Shown here piece after piece: positions 1-12,530 of a stretch of 47,500 bases of DNA (position 1 is its first letter; the number at the start of each line of letters is the position of its first letter). The DNA is taken from NCBI RefSeq assembly GCF_964340395.1, contig NC_135557.1, forward strand, positions 24,706,563 through 24,754,062, in the 5' to 3' direction. Origin of the DNA: Glandiceps talaboti (lineage: Eukaryota; Hemichordata; Enteropneusta; Spengelidae). Below the pieces are notes generated by a model. The model searched no databases. It had not been told where the DNA came from and saw only the letters and a list, made by a program, of their open reading frames with translations. The position numbers were made by a program, and so were the translations under genes.

Positions 1-125
1 ATCTGAGGCTTAGCACTTGTGGAAGGCATGCCAATTCAGGTTACATCTAGTAGATACTGCATGCTGATAACTGATTTACTACAGGCAAAAATGATATTAC
101 TTTTGAAGAGTTTCCAAATATTAGC

Positions 126-250
126 ATATTTGGTAAGTGTAAATATAGGGATATTTGGTAAGTGTAAATATTAGGATATTTGGTATGTGTACTCATTAGG
201 ATATTTGGTATGTGTACTTATTATGATATATGGTATGTGTACATACTTAT
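126..250. repeat. 25-bp minisatellite, 5 copies
   Basis: The core ATATTTGGTA[AT]GTGTA recurs at 126, 151, 176, 201 and 226, an exact 25-base spacing, just before the first gene A exon in the window. The first 125 bases show no recognisable exon. Confidence 0.85.
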
Positions 251-286
251 GACGGTATTGGTTGGTGCATACTTATGTCTTCTTAG

Positions 287-2694
287 GTATGATGGTTTCG
301 ACGTCCCAGACACAATGAATGTACATGGTATATATGAAACTCGATCCAATATGCTGACATTTGAAAACAGAGCAGAATACAGTTCACATTTACAACAGGA
401 GGCTGGTGTTTCTGGCAGTTTCCTCTTCTTCAGTGCTGGTGTTAGTACTGCATACGGTGGTGCAGTCACGAGTAATAAACAACAGTATATGTCACTTCTG
501 GACATGGATGTAGTAAGGTAAGTTATTTTGTAAATGTAATGAAATGGAGAAATAATGAAGCACCACAGATACAATGACACAGACACGCAAATTATCGTGA
601 TGTAAAACGACCAGAGTATGAAACCAATACTTTCTTTCCGAGTTCGAACACTGCAATTTGAAAGTGGTACACTGTCTATCATCGATATTCATATCATCGT
701 AAAACACTCAACTCTAATAATCACCCTATCTTCATTCAGATCCCTCAGTGCTAGATTAAAACGATTGGTCCAACATGGTCTTCGTCATTATTTGAAATTT
801 CCACATCAATATAAAATGCATTCTTATGTCAAGGAAAACTGTTGATACAGAATCTGCAATGCTACAATGGATTGTGCAAACTTAGGATACTATTAGAGAA
901 AAACAAAGTAATACTTATAATAGTAAATTTCAATCGATTAATTCGTTTCTAGATACGAGATCTTCAAAGACGTTATTTCACCAAATGACTTGTCAACACC
1001 CTTCCTAAAAGAATACATGGATTTACCAACTTCATTCATGGAAACTGGAGCCCCTTTTAAATTTCGTGAGTATCCTTTAGTCCCATGATTACTTTAGTTT
1101 TTGCTGTTTTTAAACACATACAGTATTGACGAGATACATTTAGGTGATGTTTTTAGCATCTAATTATAGATGCATATATTATTATCAATACCACTCTCAC
1201 ACTCAACAACTGGTGAATTGGTATTGGATGAATAGGCAAAACATCACTCTTAAAATACTTAAATTTGAAAGCTCTCTTACGACAGGTAATTTTTATTTTT
1301 GAATATAAAATTTCACGAAACTTTCCCATTTTTCCATCTGCAGAGGATTTCATCCAGCGATGGGGAACTCACTATATCAAGTCTGGACAGTTCGGTGGAC
1401 GACTTGAGATTAAGAAAGTTGCCTCAGCTTCATTCTATAGTAATGTTGAAGAGTTTGCTGTGGAAGCTAAAGTTGACTTCGACTCATTTTTTGCCAGTTT
1501 TCATGCAAAGTCGTCTACTAAGTCAGGCTCAAGTGCAGCACAGCAAAGCCAATACTCATCAACGAGCATAACGGCTCTCGGTGGCCATCAAGACATTGCT
1601 GCTCTAATCAGTGACGCTGGATCTCCAACAAGTAAAACAGGTATTTATTAATCTGGTAATTGAGCCACCGGTTTACTAAGATAGACACAAATAAAACGTT
1701 TGTCGCAACATGTTCATACAACAGTGATAAGACACTGACTGGACGATTGCTTAATTATGGTCTCAGTAGGGAGACGTCGCTGAAAACTAGTTCATTTAGA
1801 ATTCCATGAACGAGCAGTGTGTTTTTTCGGACTTCCACTGTTTACACTATCTTGATCATAGGGTGGTTGCTATCACCCACTTGTGTAATCTACCACAACA
1901 TATGTAGTTTATTTTGCGTCTATGTTATTAAACTGAAGGCTCCATTAATAGTGTCGTATGTTACGTTTGAATTATTCACAACATGTTGATTCAAAGAAAA
2001 CAATCTGACAGTTTTACGTTTTAATACTAATACTGAGAGTACTAATAGTAAATTGAGAAATTCATTTTCATTTTTAAGAATATTAATCAGTAACGTTATA
2101 ATCATAGGTCCTTATTAAATCAAGTACCAATAAAATTCAGAAAGCATATATGGAACCAGTGCAGCCTAGTGACAATCTTCTCCAATTTGTAAATTGATTT
2201 TCTTTTAAAGTGGGCACATGTTGTTACGCCAGATAAAACACTTTTGTGTGGAAGCGTCAAAAGAAACGGTAAAAGGTATACTAAAACTGTAGTGTAGTTT
2301 CCCTTTCTAGAAAAAAAGTGCAACCCTTACAGGGGCAACTATTTCAAGATAAATTTCAATTACACGTTTTATTTTAGATCTTGTCAACTGGCTGCATTCA
2401 ATTGCTGACTACCCCAAAGCATTTACATTTGGCCTCGCTCCAATTACTGATCTAATGTACTTCCAAGAAGAAGACTTGTTCCCAACTGAAGATGAAGGAA
2501 ATTGTTTTGATAGAGATGACTTGAAGATGGATGAATCTAGTGGTGACAAGTACTATGTGGTTGAGCAGACAATTGAAGGTGTCAGTGTAAGAGAGAAAGT
2601 CTTCTGTAAATACGACTCAAGAGAACAATTTATGCAAGAAATTGTCCAAAGGAGAAAAGCGCTTGAAGAAGCTATTAGCATTTACTTATCCGAG
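287..2694 (+). other. Gene A exons 1-4 of window: MACPF domain (5' part missing)
   Basis: Equivalent to gene B exons 6-9. The signature W-G-T-H-Y-I-K-S-G lies in exon 1344-1640, and the exon at 2378-2694 carries the D-L-V-N-W-L and A-P-I-T-D-L-M motifs. Exon lengths 231, 113, 297 and 317 are identical to the paralog. The opening of the domain is not in the window. Confidence 0.82.
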
Positions 2695-5600
2695 GTAAGT
2701 TGAATCACTTTATTATCAAAATGATATTTTTGAGCACTTAATTATCAGAATGATATTCTTAAGTGGGATAAGCTTAACCCTATGTTATCTTTTGGTTTGT
2801 TTTGACAATGTTGCTGCATATTTAAAAAGTACCTTTAACATGGTACTTGCCGATTATGTAGTGAACATTTACTAGTGACATTGCTCAAATTTTGCATTTT
2901 TGTAAAATACATAAATAAAGCAGGAGGAATTATCTAATTAGCCTATACTAAAATGTATCGCAACCCCATATAATGCTATACACTGTGCTTGCAAGGGCCA
3001 CAGTGGGATTTCTTAAGTGCCGTCAAAGGCGTTGTATGATTATTATTTGCCCAATACGTTAATCATGATATTTGCACATGTTATCTTCTATCTAAGATAA
3101 CAATTCTCTTTGTTCCATTTTAAAGAGAAAATCTTGTTCGTAATTGAAGAGAAGTAATTGCTATCTCATGTTAGTTATTATATAATATGTTCCACCTCTA
3201 ACCTTATCCATTTTCTTACCTACAGGGACTTGTTTCAAAAGACGAAATGACCGTATTTGGTGGAAGTCGACATTGTGAAATTGTTGAAAAGCAGAAAACT
3301 GTCAAATCCGAAACTCTAGACTGGGAATATATGATGAGCGGAAATCCCTTTACTGTCATCTTTAGCATGGAGGCTGACATTACTGGTGGTTTTCATGGCA
3401 AAATTATTCCAAAGGATCAAATTTTTGAGGTAAGTCAAGACAATCAATCTTATATACATGTATATTTGTTCATATCTAAGGATGTAATAAACCTTGCTTT
3501 CTTCAATTGAAGCTAGCATTTTTGCCCATCTAGTTACTCAACACCTTCAGCAAATTTGGACCAGTCTGTCAGATACAGTTAGACACTTGGGAAGGACAAA
3601 TGATTTGTTCAAAACAAATCTGTTTCTCAATCAAAAGTGGAAGAGAACTTGTGTATGAATGCTTCCATGATGAATAATAGATGGTATTGTAATCGACAAT
3701 GTTATCTTTTCCTAATAACACAGTTAATGGCTGTCATATTTGATTCTCTGAAAGTTTAGAGTACATTTGATTATCAATATATTTACATATTAATGATCAT
3801 AAGCATTTATTCATAATGTGGTATTTATCATTTATTTTCGTAAATAGATGCTGTACTTTGCTGGTAAATGGTTTATTCAAGATAGTGATAAACAGATCCA
3901 CCTAGCTGATGGACTCAGCAATGGTGGTTCTGATGACCTTTCAAAGGAGAAGATTTCTGTTGAAGGACTTGTCTTAACATTTATCCCAGACGCTAGTCTG
4001 TTTATGTTGATGCCTGAGGATTATGCTTCATCTGCAGAGAGTTGGACAGGCCTCTATGAAAGCTACAAAGGTATAGATTTGTAAAAGTTAAAACATTGTT
4101 TTCCAGTCTTTTCCTCAGCAGTATGTTATTGTTTGCTATAGTGTTGATACTGCAGTTAACGATCAAAATATACTTTCGTTATACCAACCTTCCAACCAAT
4201 AAAACCATATCGAGTCATGTCTACAGTAACATATATGTAGTTCTGGCATCTTAATTCACATGCTTGCATTTGTTTCGAGAACAATAACAGCCCTTTCTCA
4301 GAGTGTCCAACGTTGTTGTAAAAGGATCTATTAGTGTACGGGAGTGTACTTCTTTCTTTTAATACTGCTGTGATGTGCTGATAATTTTAAACACGTTCTT
4401 AGACGGATCAATACATCTTTATATAATCGTAACTTAAAATGACTGATCTATATACATATAGATATCTATATATCTGTATTTTAGGCAAATACTTGGCAAG
4501 GGCAGAGTGGCCAATGTCGTTGAAATCTTCCAATGCTGCCATGAAGAATTTCCTGAACGCTGCAGTGGCAGATATGCCCTGTAATCTACGTTGGTCAAAT
4601 ATTCAAACATTTGACCTTTCAGGTCAGGAGAATTATATTATCTTACGATTGTCCTAACATTCTTGTGATATTTGTGTGAAGCAGGATCAATTTCATGTTA
4701 TTCCTCAAATTTTTCTTCATCCAGCCTACGTTTGACAGATATAGTAACATGATTATAACAGTGCCAGTAATATCACAGACAAAAATCGGAGAAGTAATTA
4801 TTATTATTTATTTATTTCGGAATAGAAAAAATTTTTTCCATATACTGAAGAAAAAATAGAAAAGGGGAAAAAAGACGGATTAAAAAATCCTCTGGCCCCA
4901 CACATTCCACAAAGTACTTTTGGTGACAAAGGTGTTATATAAAACACTCGCAATAATCGGGTTTTGAGATGCCGAAATTCGTTGGTAAAAAGCACTTGTT
5001 TTTTTTCTTAAAACTTCATCAAAAGTACAGACATACAAACTTACAAACAATGCACGGTTGCTTTGAATAACAGAATGTTTAAAACCGGTCAATTTCCTAA
5101 AAACCTGAGCAAATGCTTTTCTAATCATATTAAAAGTACTGACAGTAAAGTTACTCCACAGGTAGGAACAATACGGAATGTCACAATAAACAGAAAACAA
5201 ATGACACTTAACAGAAAGTGACGTATATTTAAAGTCACGGATAACTGCATTTCCTCTGGCATAAAAAAGACGAATCTTCGCCTCAATATCAACAATATCT
5301 TTAAAATCGGGAGTAATTAAAACACCAAGATACTTATAGACATTTACATAACTAAGAGATCTTTCATTTAAATAAATAGGAACCTGGCTAACTTTCCTTG
5401 TATTTGCTTGGAACAACATGCATACAGTTTTTTTCTCATTAAAAATAATTGAACAGCTATTGCCGTATTGTCCGTAATGGCAGTTTTGAACATTTTAACT
5501 CGTATTTCAAACACAACAGAACCAGTGACGCAGACACGCGTTGTCATGGCATAGATGCGAGAACATAGAACAACCAGGTTATAAAGTCTTTATTTTTTGT

Positions 5601-8115
5601 TCAACTTGGCTTGTGAATTGTAAAATACTAACCGGATTGGATGATTTTACTCTAAGCAATTTAATTCCTTAATATTCGTCGGACATTATACCTTTTTCTT
5701 TGATGTTTGAAAACTTGACTGCTCAATTTATAAGCTCTATAATACACTTATATGATAACATTTACCAACGTGTCATGTACACAGGTTAAGATGTTTATGG
5801 TGCTGTTTTGCTATCAAGAAGTTCTCCTTGCCTGTGTACTCACAATACATATTTACTTTCAGCAAGTGGAGTGTGTCTGTACTTCTCAGCTGTCAGTGAA
5901 GGTTCTATTTATGTGACATTTGCAACTGTTCCAAAGGACATGAAAACATGGTACTTTGTTCAAATTACTCCTAACGATGCGTCAATTCATAAGGTATGTA
6001 GTATATATATATATATATATATATGGAATGCTTTTGTCAGATCATTCGTCATTCACTGACAAGTCCATGGGTATGCTTTGGCCCAACATCTTTGAATAAT
6101 CTTAGTTGCATCGATTCTCAGACTTCTTTCTTTAAATACTAACATAAGCATTCTACGTTCGTCTAGCCCCCATGCTTGTGTAATTATAATATATTCCCAT
6201 TCATATTGGCACATATAATATACTTTGGTTTAGAGATTAAAGGAATTATGCATATATTCTAGTACTATTATTTAAAACGTGGATTTAAAAGTCTTACAAT
6301 ATGCTTGTTTTGCAGTACCAATATGTTTTGACAGAGACATCAAACAAGAATGCTAGAGGATTAGGTGACAGAACTCTCCATCAGAATTACTTTGTTTGTG
6401 TAGAAAGCTCACCAGGTGAAGCGTCAACACTGATTGAGTATGGAAAATTTGCCGGCGACGAGGAAGAGAAAATCATTTACCTGTCTTACAAAGATGTTCA
6501 TTCACCCACCACCCCAATGTTCTATGCCTTTGGCAGTGGAAGCAAGTAAGTGAAATAACACTTTTGAATTTGTTATGTCTTCTTTTGAAGTGTAGCAAAA
6601 CTTTTAAAGTGATGGGTGATTTGTTGACACCTTGACTGCTTTCCTCAGTAGACGTTACTTGCAGTGTAACAATGTCGTCTAGTTTATTCTCGGCTAACGC
6701 GTTTCAATAAGTGTACCAACTAAAAACTTTTTTTTTTTCAAACGCCAACTGATGAGGTGAATTAATTACTGGCATACCTGACATTAACATTAATTTAAAA
6801 CAAAACATTTTTACAGGGATGTTACAATATTTTCCTTGAAAGTTCACCGGCGAGATCCACCAACAAATATGGCCCAGTGTGGTAAAGGCACTGTGTTTGA
6901 TTCAGCCAATCAGCTTTGTAATCTCCACTGTGATAGAAACTGTGATCCAGACTACGGTAGGTTTATGTTTTGTGAGTTTTTATGCTGTCTCGTAGCTGTC
7001 GAATAAATCGTGATCAGTCAAGCGCAATCACAATCATGATTCATCAGTCACAATCACGATTTCGCGTTTGATAAATACTAATCACAATCATGATTGGTTA
7101 TCACAGTAATCATGACCGAATCATGATTGACGTGATTACAAGATGGCGGACAACATAATCAGGGGGATCGTTCGCGGTGGCAAGTTAAAAATGATGGAAA
7201 ACATGATGTAAATAAAGTGCGTTCGGTCAGATTGGTAATTTATTATCATAGTAATAATTTTGACGATGGAAAATCATTTATTTATAGGAAATGCGTACAA
7301 TGTATACATTTAAGTAATCCCTATCGTGATTGGGCGTTTTGTTTACAACCTCGTTTCCAGAAAATAATGACGTTAGATTAATCAAAATCATGATTGTGCA
7401 AATCAAATGCGCCCCAACTCACCTCAAAACAAAGTGATTTATACAAGAATAATAAAGTTGCTTGCAAACCCGCCATATTAAATGGTGCATCGTGGGAAAC
7501 ATAGACTCATTCGTTTCAAGCATGGCAAGATCATTGTGCAAAAACAACTTCCAAATTGTCCTTACCACAACTATTTTCATGACTTGTATATTAAACCCCC
7601 TCTCCCCTCTTTATAAACCGTCTCTCTTTTCACGTATCTTTTATTTATTGGTACACCATATAAATAGTATGTTTCTTTTAGTTGCTAGGACCATGGACTA
7701 GACTAGTTTCATGAAAACTATTGCTATAGTCCTCACTAGAGTTGTTTGTTTGTTAATTATGTTTGTTTGTGACGTTGTTATTATTCATATCGTTATTATA
7801 CTGTTGTTTTCTTATGTTACTTATGTTTCCTCTTAATTGGATTACATGTTGGATATTTCTTCTTGCCTGCATACCAGGTTGTTCTATTTCTGAATCGGGT
7901 GTGCCCTCCTCTAAACTGTGTAACCAATGCAAGACAATTAAGGTTACCATAGGAAGAGAGTTTGATTGTATCTCCGTATGTCCAATTGACACTGTAACGG
8001 TGGATGGTAAAGAGTAAGTATTAAATGAGGTGGATGTCTGCAAACAAACTACAATTATATTTTGTTTAATTAAAAAAAATAACTTTAACTTTATTTTTAT
8101 TGAGCATTTTGGATA

Positions 8116-8148
<33 letters not shown>

Positions 8149-9371
8149 GGATTATGGTATCGTTTGTCTGTCTCTATATATTCCAGTCCTTGTTTTCAAC
8201 TGGTTGGCTGAGTGACTGTCTGCGCGTATATGTATTTATGTGTATATATCCGTTCATAGCGATATGATGTCTTACAAATGAGGCATGTTTAGAAATTGGG
8301 TTTTTTGAACAAAGTTCTGACATATGCTAATCGCTATTTGAGATATGAAGTTGATCAAGGTGTGTTTAATAAAGCCTTAACAATCACGAAAAGTCACAAT
8401 TGCAATGTGGAGAAACATCGTATTGTTATGTTTAATTTATAGAGTTTGTCCATGCAAGTGGTATAAATCTAACTGCGTGACACAATGCCCTGCTGGGACT
8501 GAATTTTTAGCCGAAAGCAGCGAGTGCGTTGGTAAATAAATTTACTATTTTGGTAGTAGTAATTGAATTAATTACAAATATGTAAATAGACTCATTGATG
8601 TATTAGTTATGTCCAATATATAAGCAAATGATAAACTTATATTAATATACTTAACAAATATTATATGAACATGCAATTTTAAAACTCAAACTGAATGTCG
8701 TTCCTTTATATGAACTGTCAATTGTGATTGATAAATTACAGTAAGAGTAATGTTATATAAATTATGCTATAGTGTAATGACAGTTGGTTGTGTGTGATGG
8801 GTGCTATATTATTGAATAATATATTGATGTCTATATTTAAGTTTCAAATCCATTCACGTATTTATTTCAAGTCACACCAATTATGGATGTTTCTTTTCAG
8901 AATATGTTGAAGAATCAAGTCTGCTTACCAAAATGATTTGTTAATCAAATTACCTGAGTCTGTATTTCATAAAGGTGTTTATCATTGGATAACTGCTTAA
9001 GCAACACACATATAAAAAGACTACTTGTGTCTTGTTCGGGCTAAAACTTTGAATTGTTTTCATTTTGTATTGCATTATAGGTGGATGTGTCGATCCTGGT
9101 GAAATAGAAAACGGTGCTAGAACAGGAGATGGTGCTTCGTACACATATTCCTGTAATTCTGGGTTCTATCTAATCGGAGAGAAGACCATCGACTGTGTGA
9201 GAGGTGACTGGACTGCTAGCAAACCAATATGTAAGTAGATATAGCTCATCCCTGCAGAAGAATCACGTGACGTATGTACGTATGTACTTATGTATGTATG
9301 TATGTATGTATGTATGCATGTATGTATGTATGTATGTATGTATGTACGTACGTACGTACGTGCGTGCGTGC

Positions 9372-9420
<49 letters not shown>

Positions 9421-10162
9421 AATGTATATATGTATGTATGAATGTATGTTTGAATATATTTATATATAGTATGTAAATCAACCTGTTTTGTTCCACTTGA
9501 AATCACGTTTTATGTATTCTTTTATATCAATTTCAAAATATGTATCCGAAATATTAAAATCCAAATATATTTTTTTATTCTCAGGCAATACGAATCCAGG
9601 TAAGAATATTTTTGAAATGTTTTGAAATTAAATTTGGCAAAAAGCACACTTCAATAAAGACATTACAATTTTATACAAATATTGCCTTCACCTTTGTACT
9701 CTGAATTGAAATAAGCAAAATAAGCATTGTACTCTTACATTCTTGTAAACAATTATCATACGTAAATTGATTTAGTTTTAATTCATTTTCGATTTTTTTT
9801 CAAATATGCAAAATACGAGCACATTTAATTCTAAAACTTTTGAAACATTAAATATTTAACACAATGTTGAATAATATTATGATTAAAAGTGATAAATGAT
9901 GTAAGAATCATGCCTAGGATTTTCAATTTCTTAATGTTCATCTCTTTTTTGTGTTTCAGTCGGTTGTACTCGTCCAGCTGATGTTCCCAATGGTACAATT
10001 TCTGGTCACACAAACCATGGGGGATCAATGACACTGCGTTGTAAATATAGTTACTGGGTTCATTCAGGAGCTAGTAAAATCACGTGTAATAACGGTAAAT
10101 GGAATAGAGATTTTGGTATATGCAAGTATTACATTATAGATGACGGTGTCACTGAACCTTAG
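287..10162 (+). CDS. Gene A: MACPF/FAMeT-like/sushi secreted protein, 5' end outside window
   Basis: Fifteen exons, each bounded by AG and GT: 287-517, 953-1065, 1344-1640, 2378-2694, 3226-3429, 3848-4070, 4485-4622, 5863-5993, 6316-6545, 6817-6956, 7878-8013, 8443-8531, 9081-9230, 9585-9599, 9960-10162 (stop TAG 10160-10162). Joined length is 2,617 nt: one leading base that completes a codon begun upstream, then 871 codons and a stop with no internal stop. Visible domains are the MACPF body with WGTHY in exon 3, a FAMeT-like region (exons 7-10), Cys-rich modules (exons 10-12) and two sushi domains (exons 13 and 15). By comparison with gene B, five 5' exons (signal peptide to the start of MACPF) should lie left of position 1. 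No sign of a pseudogene. The exon 7 donor (GTCAGG) is weak. MACPF proteins typically oligomerise into membrane pores; that role here is inference. Exact edges rest on agreement between the two paralogs, not on transcripts. Confidence 0.87.
4804..5490 (-). mobile_element. 5'-truncated non-LTR retrotransposon (LINE) fragment, RT C-terminal part
   Basis: On the minus strand an open stretch runs from about 5490 to a stop at 4880. It begins with a FNEKKT-type motif followed by MLF and then VYKYLGVLI, the typical order around the thumb and end of reverse transcriptase in CR1/Jockey-type LINEs. The 3' end is AT-rich and closes in AAATAAATAATAATAAT (4797-4820 read in reverse). Inserted antisense in the intron of gene A between 4622 and 5863. 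No endonuclease or RT catalytic core present, so a dead, 5'-truncated copy. Confidence 0.8.
7030..7400. repeat. Cluster of ATCATGAT palindromes in gene A intron
   Basis: CAATCATGATTG (a perfect 12-bp palindrome) is at 7085-7096, with near copies at 7031-7040, 7118-7129 and about 7385-7396. No coding signal in this intron (6957-7877). Confidence 0.6.
8117..8148. repeat. (GTCT)n microsatellite
   Basis: About eight copies of GTCT in the intron between gene A exons ending 8013 and starting 8443. Confidence 0.9.
9271..9416. repeat. Compound (GTAT)n(GTAC)n(GTGC)n(GT)n microsatellite
   Basis: Successive blocks differ by single-base changes of the same 4-mer (GTAT, GTAC, GTGC) and then GT. Lies in the intron between the first sushi exon and the 15-nt exon of gene A. 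Confidence 0.92.
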
Positions 10163-10847
10163 TCAATATACTATCGTATTATAATGACCGACTTTGAACA
10201 TAGAAATATTATTACCAAAAATTTGGGGTCGTTGGTCTTAAAGCAGCATGGTCTATAAGTTACATAGGATGTGTTTGCAGCCAAAGTCACTCGACATAAT
10301 GCATACACACATAAAGACCACGATTTATTGTTACGCCAATATGAGTAAAAGCATTTTGTCATTTGTTAATTAATACACCAAAAAAACCACCAGTGCATTT
10401 CCTTGCTCATGGTAAGAATGTATGAGGCAAGTTTCATCCAAAGACAGTGTAATTAATGTTGATAAATTATCAAAATATAAACACCACAGTAGCGAGAATC
10501 CCATAAGTCTGTTTACTGATTGAATGCTACATGCAGTACAACTGTTACATTATAACTTCTACAGATATAAACAAACTGGTAAAATCATTGACTGAACCCA
10601 AATCAAAGGCACCCCTGTTTTCTTTTATTAGTTGTATTGTTGTTTTTCTCCTAATTTTGTCTTCGCATGAAGTCATTCCTTAGCTCATTTCACTCAAGCA
10701 AATGCAATGGTGATCTTTCGCATGAAACATAGACATTGAAGATTTCAAAATATGATGTTAAAAACTATTGTTACTTTTACATGTTGCTATTTGTGATTAT
10801 ATAATATAATATAATATATACCAATACATGTCAATGACTAAGGTAAT
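10163..10847. other. Gene A 3' flank
   Basis: Downstream of the stop codon. Presumably contains the 3' UTR. I see no canonical AATAAA signal and no further coding sequence. A short ATAAT repeat sits near 10800-10820. Confidence 0.5.
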
Positions 10848-11415
10848 ACATCTACAGACTGTGCCCCTTTAATGACTAAAGGCAAACATCTACAGACTAT
10901 GTGCCTTTAATGACTAAAGGCAAATATCTACAGACTGTGTGCCTTTAATGACTAAAGGCAAAACATCTACAGACTGTCCCCCTTTAATGTCTAAAGGCAT
11001 TATATCTACAAACTATGCCATTTTAATGACTAAAGGCAATATATCTACAGATTGTATGCTTTAATGACTAAAGACAAGCAATACATCTACAACCTGGGTT
11101 CCTTTTAATGACTAAAGACAATAAATCTACAAACTGTGATCCCTTTAATGACTAAAGGCAATATATCTACAGACTGTGTCCCTTTAATGACTAAAGGCAA
11201 TATATCTACAGACTGTGTCACTTTAATGACTAAAGGCAATATATCTACAGACTGTGTCCCTTTAATGACTAAAGGCAATACATCTACAGACTATGACACT
11301 TTAATGATATCTACAGACTGTGTTTCTTTAATGACTTAAGGCAGTATATCTACAGACTATGTCCCTTTAATGACTTAAGGCAGTATATCTACAGACTGTG
11401 TCCCTTTAACGACGG
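10848..11415. repeat. 39-bp minisatellite with internal hairpin, about 14 copies
   Basis: Units read roughly ATCTACAGACTGTGTCCC followed by TTTAATGACTAAAGGCAATAT, period about 39 with small length changes. Most units hold the inverted repeat CCTTTA-ATGAC-TAAAGG; earlier units extend it to a 7-bp stem (GCCTTTA/TAAAGGC). A short open frame across it is an artefact of the repeat. Confidence 0.88.
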
Positions 11416-11971
11416 CGGTCCTAACAAATTATCGTAATGACGAAATGATTGACGACAATGATAATGATAACAGTTTTCCTTTGAGTATAGCAGGGAAATA
11501 AGGTATAATTATTTTGAGTATTAGTTATGTTATGTAAGTCTATTTTAATTGGGAGGTGTAAGTTAGTAATACCAGTTTAAAAAGTATAGTTTAAGAGTAC
11601 TAGTATAACACATAGTAAAGATTATAGCAATTTAAATACCGATAGAAGTTATGTAGACAACAATTTGTTTGTATGTTATGCAGAGTCATCACCATGATCA
11701 TCATCAAAATATATCGATATGTACACTTGATTAATATATGAATATAATTTATTCTTTGAAAGGGAATGGTTTAGAGATTATAGAAATTATAAGATAAAAC
11801 ACGGTTCAACATTTTAAAATTAATATTTGTTTACTTGAAGGTGAAATCAGAAATATATTAATATAATGGTATAGGATGAAATGTATGTTTCATGGAGTTC
11901 TATTAAAGTGTTCTTTATGAGGTTAAAAAGACTGTATATGTCATCATTAAACATTGCCAGCTATTAAGAAA
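11416..11971. other. AT-rich intergenic sequence, no feature seen
   Basis: Between the 39-bp minisatellite and the ATGT array. No ORF of note, no recognisable RNA gene. Confidence 0.4.
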
Positions 11972-12263
11972 CGTGTATGTATGTATGTATGTATGTATGT
12001 ATGTATGTATGTATGTATGTATGTATGTATGTATGTATGTATGTATGTATGTATGTATGTATGTGTGTGTGTGTGTGTTTGTGTGTATGTATGTATGTAT
12101 GTCTGTATGTATGTATGTATGTATGTATGTATGTATGTATGTATGTATGTATGTATGTATGTATGTATGCAGGTATGTAGGTGTGTGTGTATGTATGTAT
12201 GTATGTATGTATGTATGTATGTATGTATGTATGTATGTATGTATGTATGTATGTGTGTGTGTA
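11972..12263. repeat. (ATGT)n microsatellite with GT interruptions
   Basis: About 290 bases of ATGT repeats with short GTGT and CTGT interruptions, open in several frames on both strands because the unit lacks stops. Not coding. Confidence 0.95.
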
Positions 12264-12390
12264 TGTGATGTGTATGTATATGTTTGTGTAATCACACGCA
12301 CGTATGTGTACTTTTGACCACAAATAGACACTTAATATTCACCAAATATACAAAATTGTAAAGTATTTTGAGCAAAGACAGACAGACAAA

Positions 12391-12513
12391 CCTATTTCTG
12401 ATTATATGTAGATCGTTCTATAGAACAGATATTACCCTAATGAACTGTAACAGCTGTTTTAATGTTAAGTTTTGATGACATGCACAAACGGACACTTTAT
12501 CAAATTTACCCCA
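12391..12513. repeat. 123-bp dispersed module, copy 1 (left of satellite)
   Basis: Begins CCTATTTCTGATTATATG and ends CAAATTTACCCCA. Aligned without gaps to 28201-28323 I count three mismatches (about 98% identity). A more diverged copy is at 27743-27860. All three copies follow or adjoin microsatellite DNA; here GACA repeats end at 12388. Confidence 0.9.
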
Positions 12514-12530
12514 TATCATCTTTAAATGCA

